The translations under genes and the position numbers were made by a program. From assembly GCF_013033355.1 (NCBI RefSeq), contig NZ_WQDY01000008.1, positions 163,529-227,528 of the forward strand: DNA of 64,000 bases, read 5' to 3'. Shown here in pieces: positions 62,962 to 64,000 of the stretch. The stretch comes from Ruegeria lacuscaerulensis (GTDB lineage: Bacteria > Pseudomonadota > Alphaproteobacteria > Rhodobacterales > Rhodobacteraceae). The notes beneath the pieces are model-generated. The model had not been told where the DNA came from. It saw only the letters and a program-made list of their open reading frames with translations, and made no database searches. How positions within the stretch are numbered: the stretch's first letter is position 1; each line of letters starts with the position of its first letter.

Positions 62962-63325
62962 TCCGGCGTCAAGCCCGAGCTAAAAAATCCCGTTGAGTGT
63001 TGGACATTTGCAGCAAATCCAGCTGCTCGCGCCCTGTCCGATGTCGGATCGTTTCGGTGATTAGCAGGTGTATCGTAGTCTGAGGTATGGGCGTTCAAGT
63101 GCCAATGAGAGCTCAGCTATCCGGTTGGTGTATCTGGATAGCCTGATGGCGGAACGCACCCATTTTTGGTGCGGTCATCAGGCATGAACAGCTCTTTCGC
63201 CGCACGGGAGCTGCATCATCGATTTTACGCGAGTTGGAGAGTTAAATGGGGGTGATGGTTTAGAAACAGGACCCATTGATTTCTGTTTTGCGGCGTGATT
63301 CACGGTTCAAAAACGAGCGGTGAAC
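62962..63325. other. Gap before the IS5 5' remnant
   Basis: No gene is supportable. The last part (about 63285-63325) is probably the left end of the IS5 element, with short complementary stretches (GTGATTCACGG), but an exact terminus cannot be set without a second copy. Confidence 0.4.
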
Positions 63326-63599
63326 ATGTCTGATCTCTTCTGGCTTACGGATGCGTAAATGGCGCGTCCGGAGCCCCTCTTACCCAAGCCCCACGGCAAG
63401 CCGCGCGTTGATGACAAGCGTGTGTTGAGCGGGATTGTCTCCATCAAAAGCAAAGGTTTGCGGTGGCGGGATGCCCCTGCTGCCTATGGACTGCACAAGA
63501 CACTGTACAACCGATGGAAACGGTGGAGCAACAAGGGCATCTTCGCGCGAATGATGGCTGGCCTGGCCGCCGAGCATGGCGAACAGAAGACTGTGATGA
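63326..63599 (+). pseudogene. 5' remnant of an IS5-family transposase gene
   Basis: The frame starts MSDLFWLTDA at 63326, meets TAA at 63356-63358 where relatives have Gln, and continues MARPEPLLPKPHGKPRVDDK, RWRDAPAAYGLHKTLYNRWK and MMAGLAAEHGEQKTVM, the OrfA part of IS5 (IS427-like) transposases. After about 63600 the sequence no longer matches the expected IDATYLKAHR text, so the gene is cut by a deletion. Same orientation as the 3' remnant at 60838-61152 but on the other side of the GT39-like gene. Confidence 0.78.
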
Positions 63600-63747
63600 G
63601 GTGGAACGAAAGACACCCAGGTTGGTCGATGACTACATGGACATGCGTTATCTCCCTCGCCACCCAGCCTATAGGGTTCGTCAGCATATCTTCAGCGAGC
63701 GGTTAGAACACCCGATGTTCCTATCAAAGGCACCCACACCAAAACCA

Positions 63748-63877
63748 CCAGCACCAGCGACCAGTCTTCAGCCCCCGGAACCAGTCGCCAGCAGTCGTCT
63801 CAGCCCCAATGGACGGTTGCTCTAGCGGTCTAGTCGCTCCTGTTGGCACCCGCTAACGACCTCTCTAGCGGTCAGAA
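63748..63877. repeat. Second copy of the GC-rich repeat family
   Basis: 63748-63781 is an exact inverted copy of 58976-59009, and 63863-63877 is a direct copy of 58672-58686. The intervening text keeps AGCGGTC-type blocks. In frame it can be read as a Pro/Ala-rich C terminus (PAPATSLQPPEP), but that frame has no clear start. The remaining DNA to 64000 has further CCCC-rich words and no gene. Confidence 0.75.
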
Positions 63878-64000
63878 TACCCCGTGCTCACCCTCGAAAT
63901 GCCCCCGTTTGTGCCCCAGTGGATTCGGGTGTCACGGGTGCCGAGGGTGGGCCCTCAGAGGTCGTTGAAGGCCCATGCCACGGGTTATAGTCGATCGCGA

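Noticed and set aside
63463..63825. Pro/Ala-rich protein gene downstream of the IS5 remnant
   Set aside because: The frame opens inside the transposase remnant, has no ribosome site, and its end is made of the GC-rich repeat.

Overview
The window reads as chromosomal (or chromid) DNA of a marine Roseobacter-type alphaproteobacterium (Rhodobacteraceae). The signs are a moderately high GC content, TRAP and ABC uptake systems, many LysR/LacI/HxlR/TetR regulators, a non-pyrrolysine MttB-family protein beside a FAD-GcvT fusion, and genes for catabolism of the sulfonate 2,3-dihydroxypropane-1-sulfonate (DHPS). No rRNA, tRNA or CRISPR array was seen. All calls come from reading the sequence and recalled family knowledge; no database search was run.

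Layout. 0-4.3 kb: an aldehyde dehydrogenase divergent from a LysR regulator, then a GST and an MdaB-like NAD(P)H oxidoreductase divergent from an HxlR regulator. 4.3-15.4 kb: a betaine-type ABC transporter (binding protein, ATPase, unusually long permease), two convergent ureohydrolase-family genes, an MttB-family methyltransferase, a FAD/GcvT demethylase-like protein and a LysR regulator. An 8-5-8 inverted repeat upstream of that LysR gene recurs, slightly degenerate, upstream of the transporter 10 kb away, so I read the block as one regulon for a methylated, possibly guanidino-containing, compound. 15.4-24.5 kb: a LacI regulator, twin LacI operators, a small membrane protein, a TRAP transporter, HpsN, an SDR, a zinc alcohol dehydrogenase, a universal stress protein and sulfopyruvate decarboxylase ComDE. 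This is a DHPS-to-sulfoacetaldehyde route; Xsc is not in the window.

24.5-32.9 kb: a TetR regulator and a convergent efflux operon (RND adaptor and pump, a second HlyD-type adaptor, two ABC-2 permeases and no ATPase). 33.4-38.4 kb: an MbnP-like protein, a small membrane protein, an outer-membrane barrel, a DUF3179 protein and an exported sulfatase. 39-46.5 kb: a dipeptide/oligopeptide-type ABC importer with its own LysR. 46.7-50.4 kb: a two-TM K+ channel and an AI-2E/HlyD/DUF2955 operon. 50.4-58.5 kb: HupE/UreJ-like, PpiC-like, DUF3604 and a second sulfatase, with a second DUF3604 gene broken by one in-frame amber codon.

58.5-64 kb is a decaying mobile region: a protease-like pseudogene cut by an IS3-family element (IS407-like) whose orfB has two in-frame TAG codons, two IS5-family remnants in the same orientation on either side of a GT39-like membrane glycosyltransferase, and a family of GC-rich repeats including a perfect 34-bp inverted repeat that brackets the region. 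Nonsense codons of all three types recur here in otherwise readable genes, which indicates ordinary decay rather than recoding.
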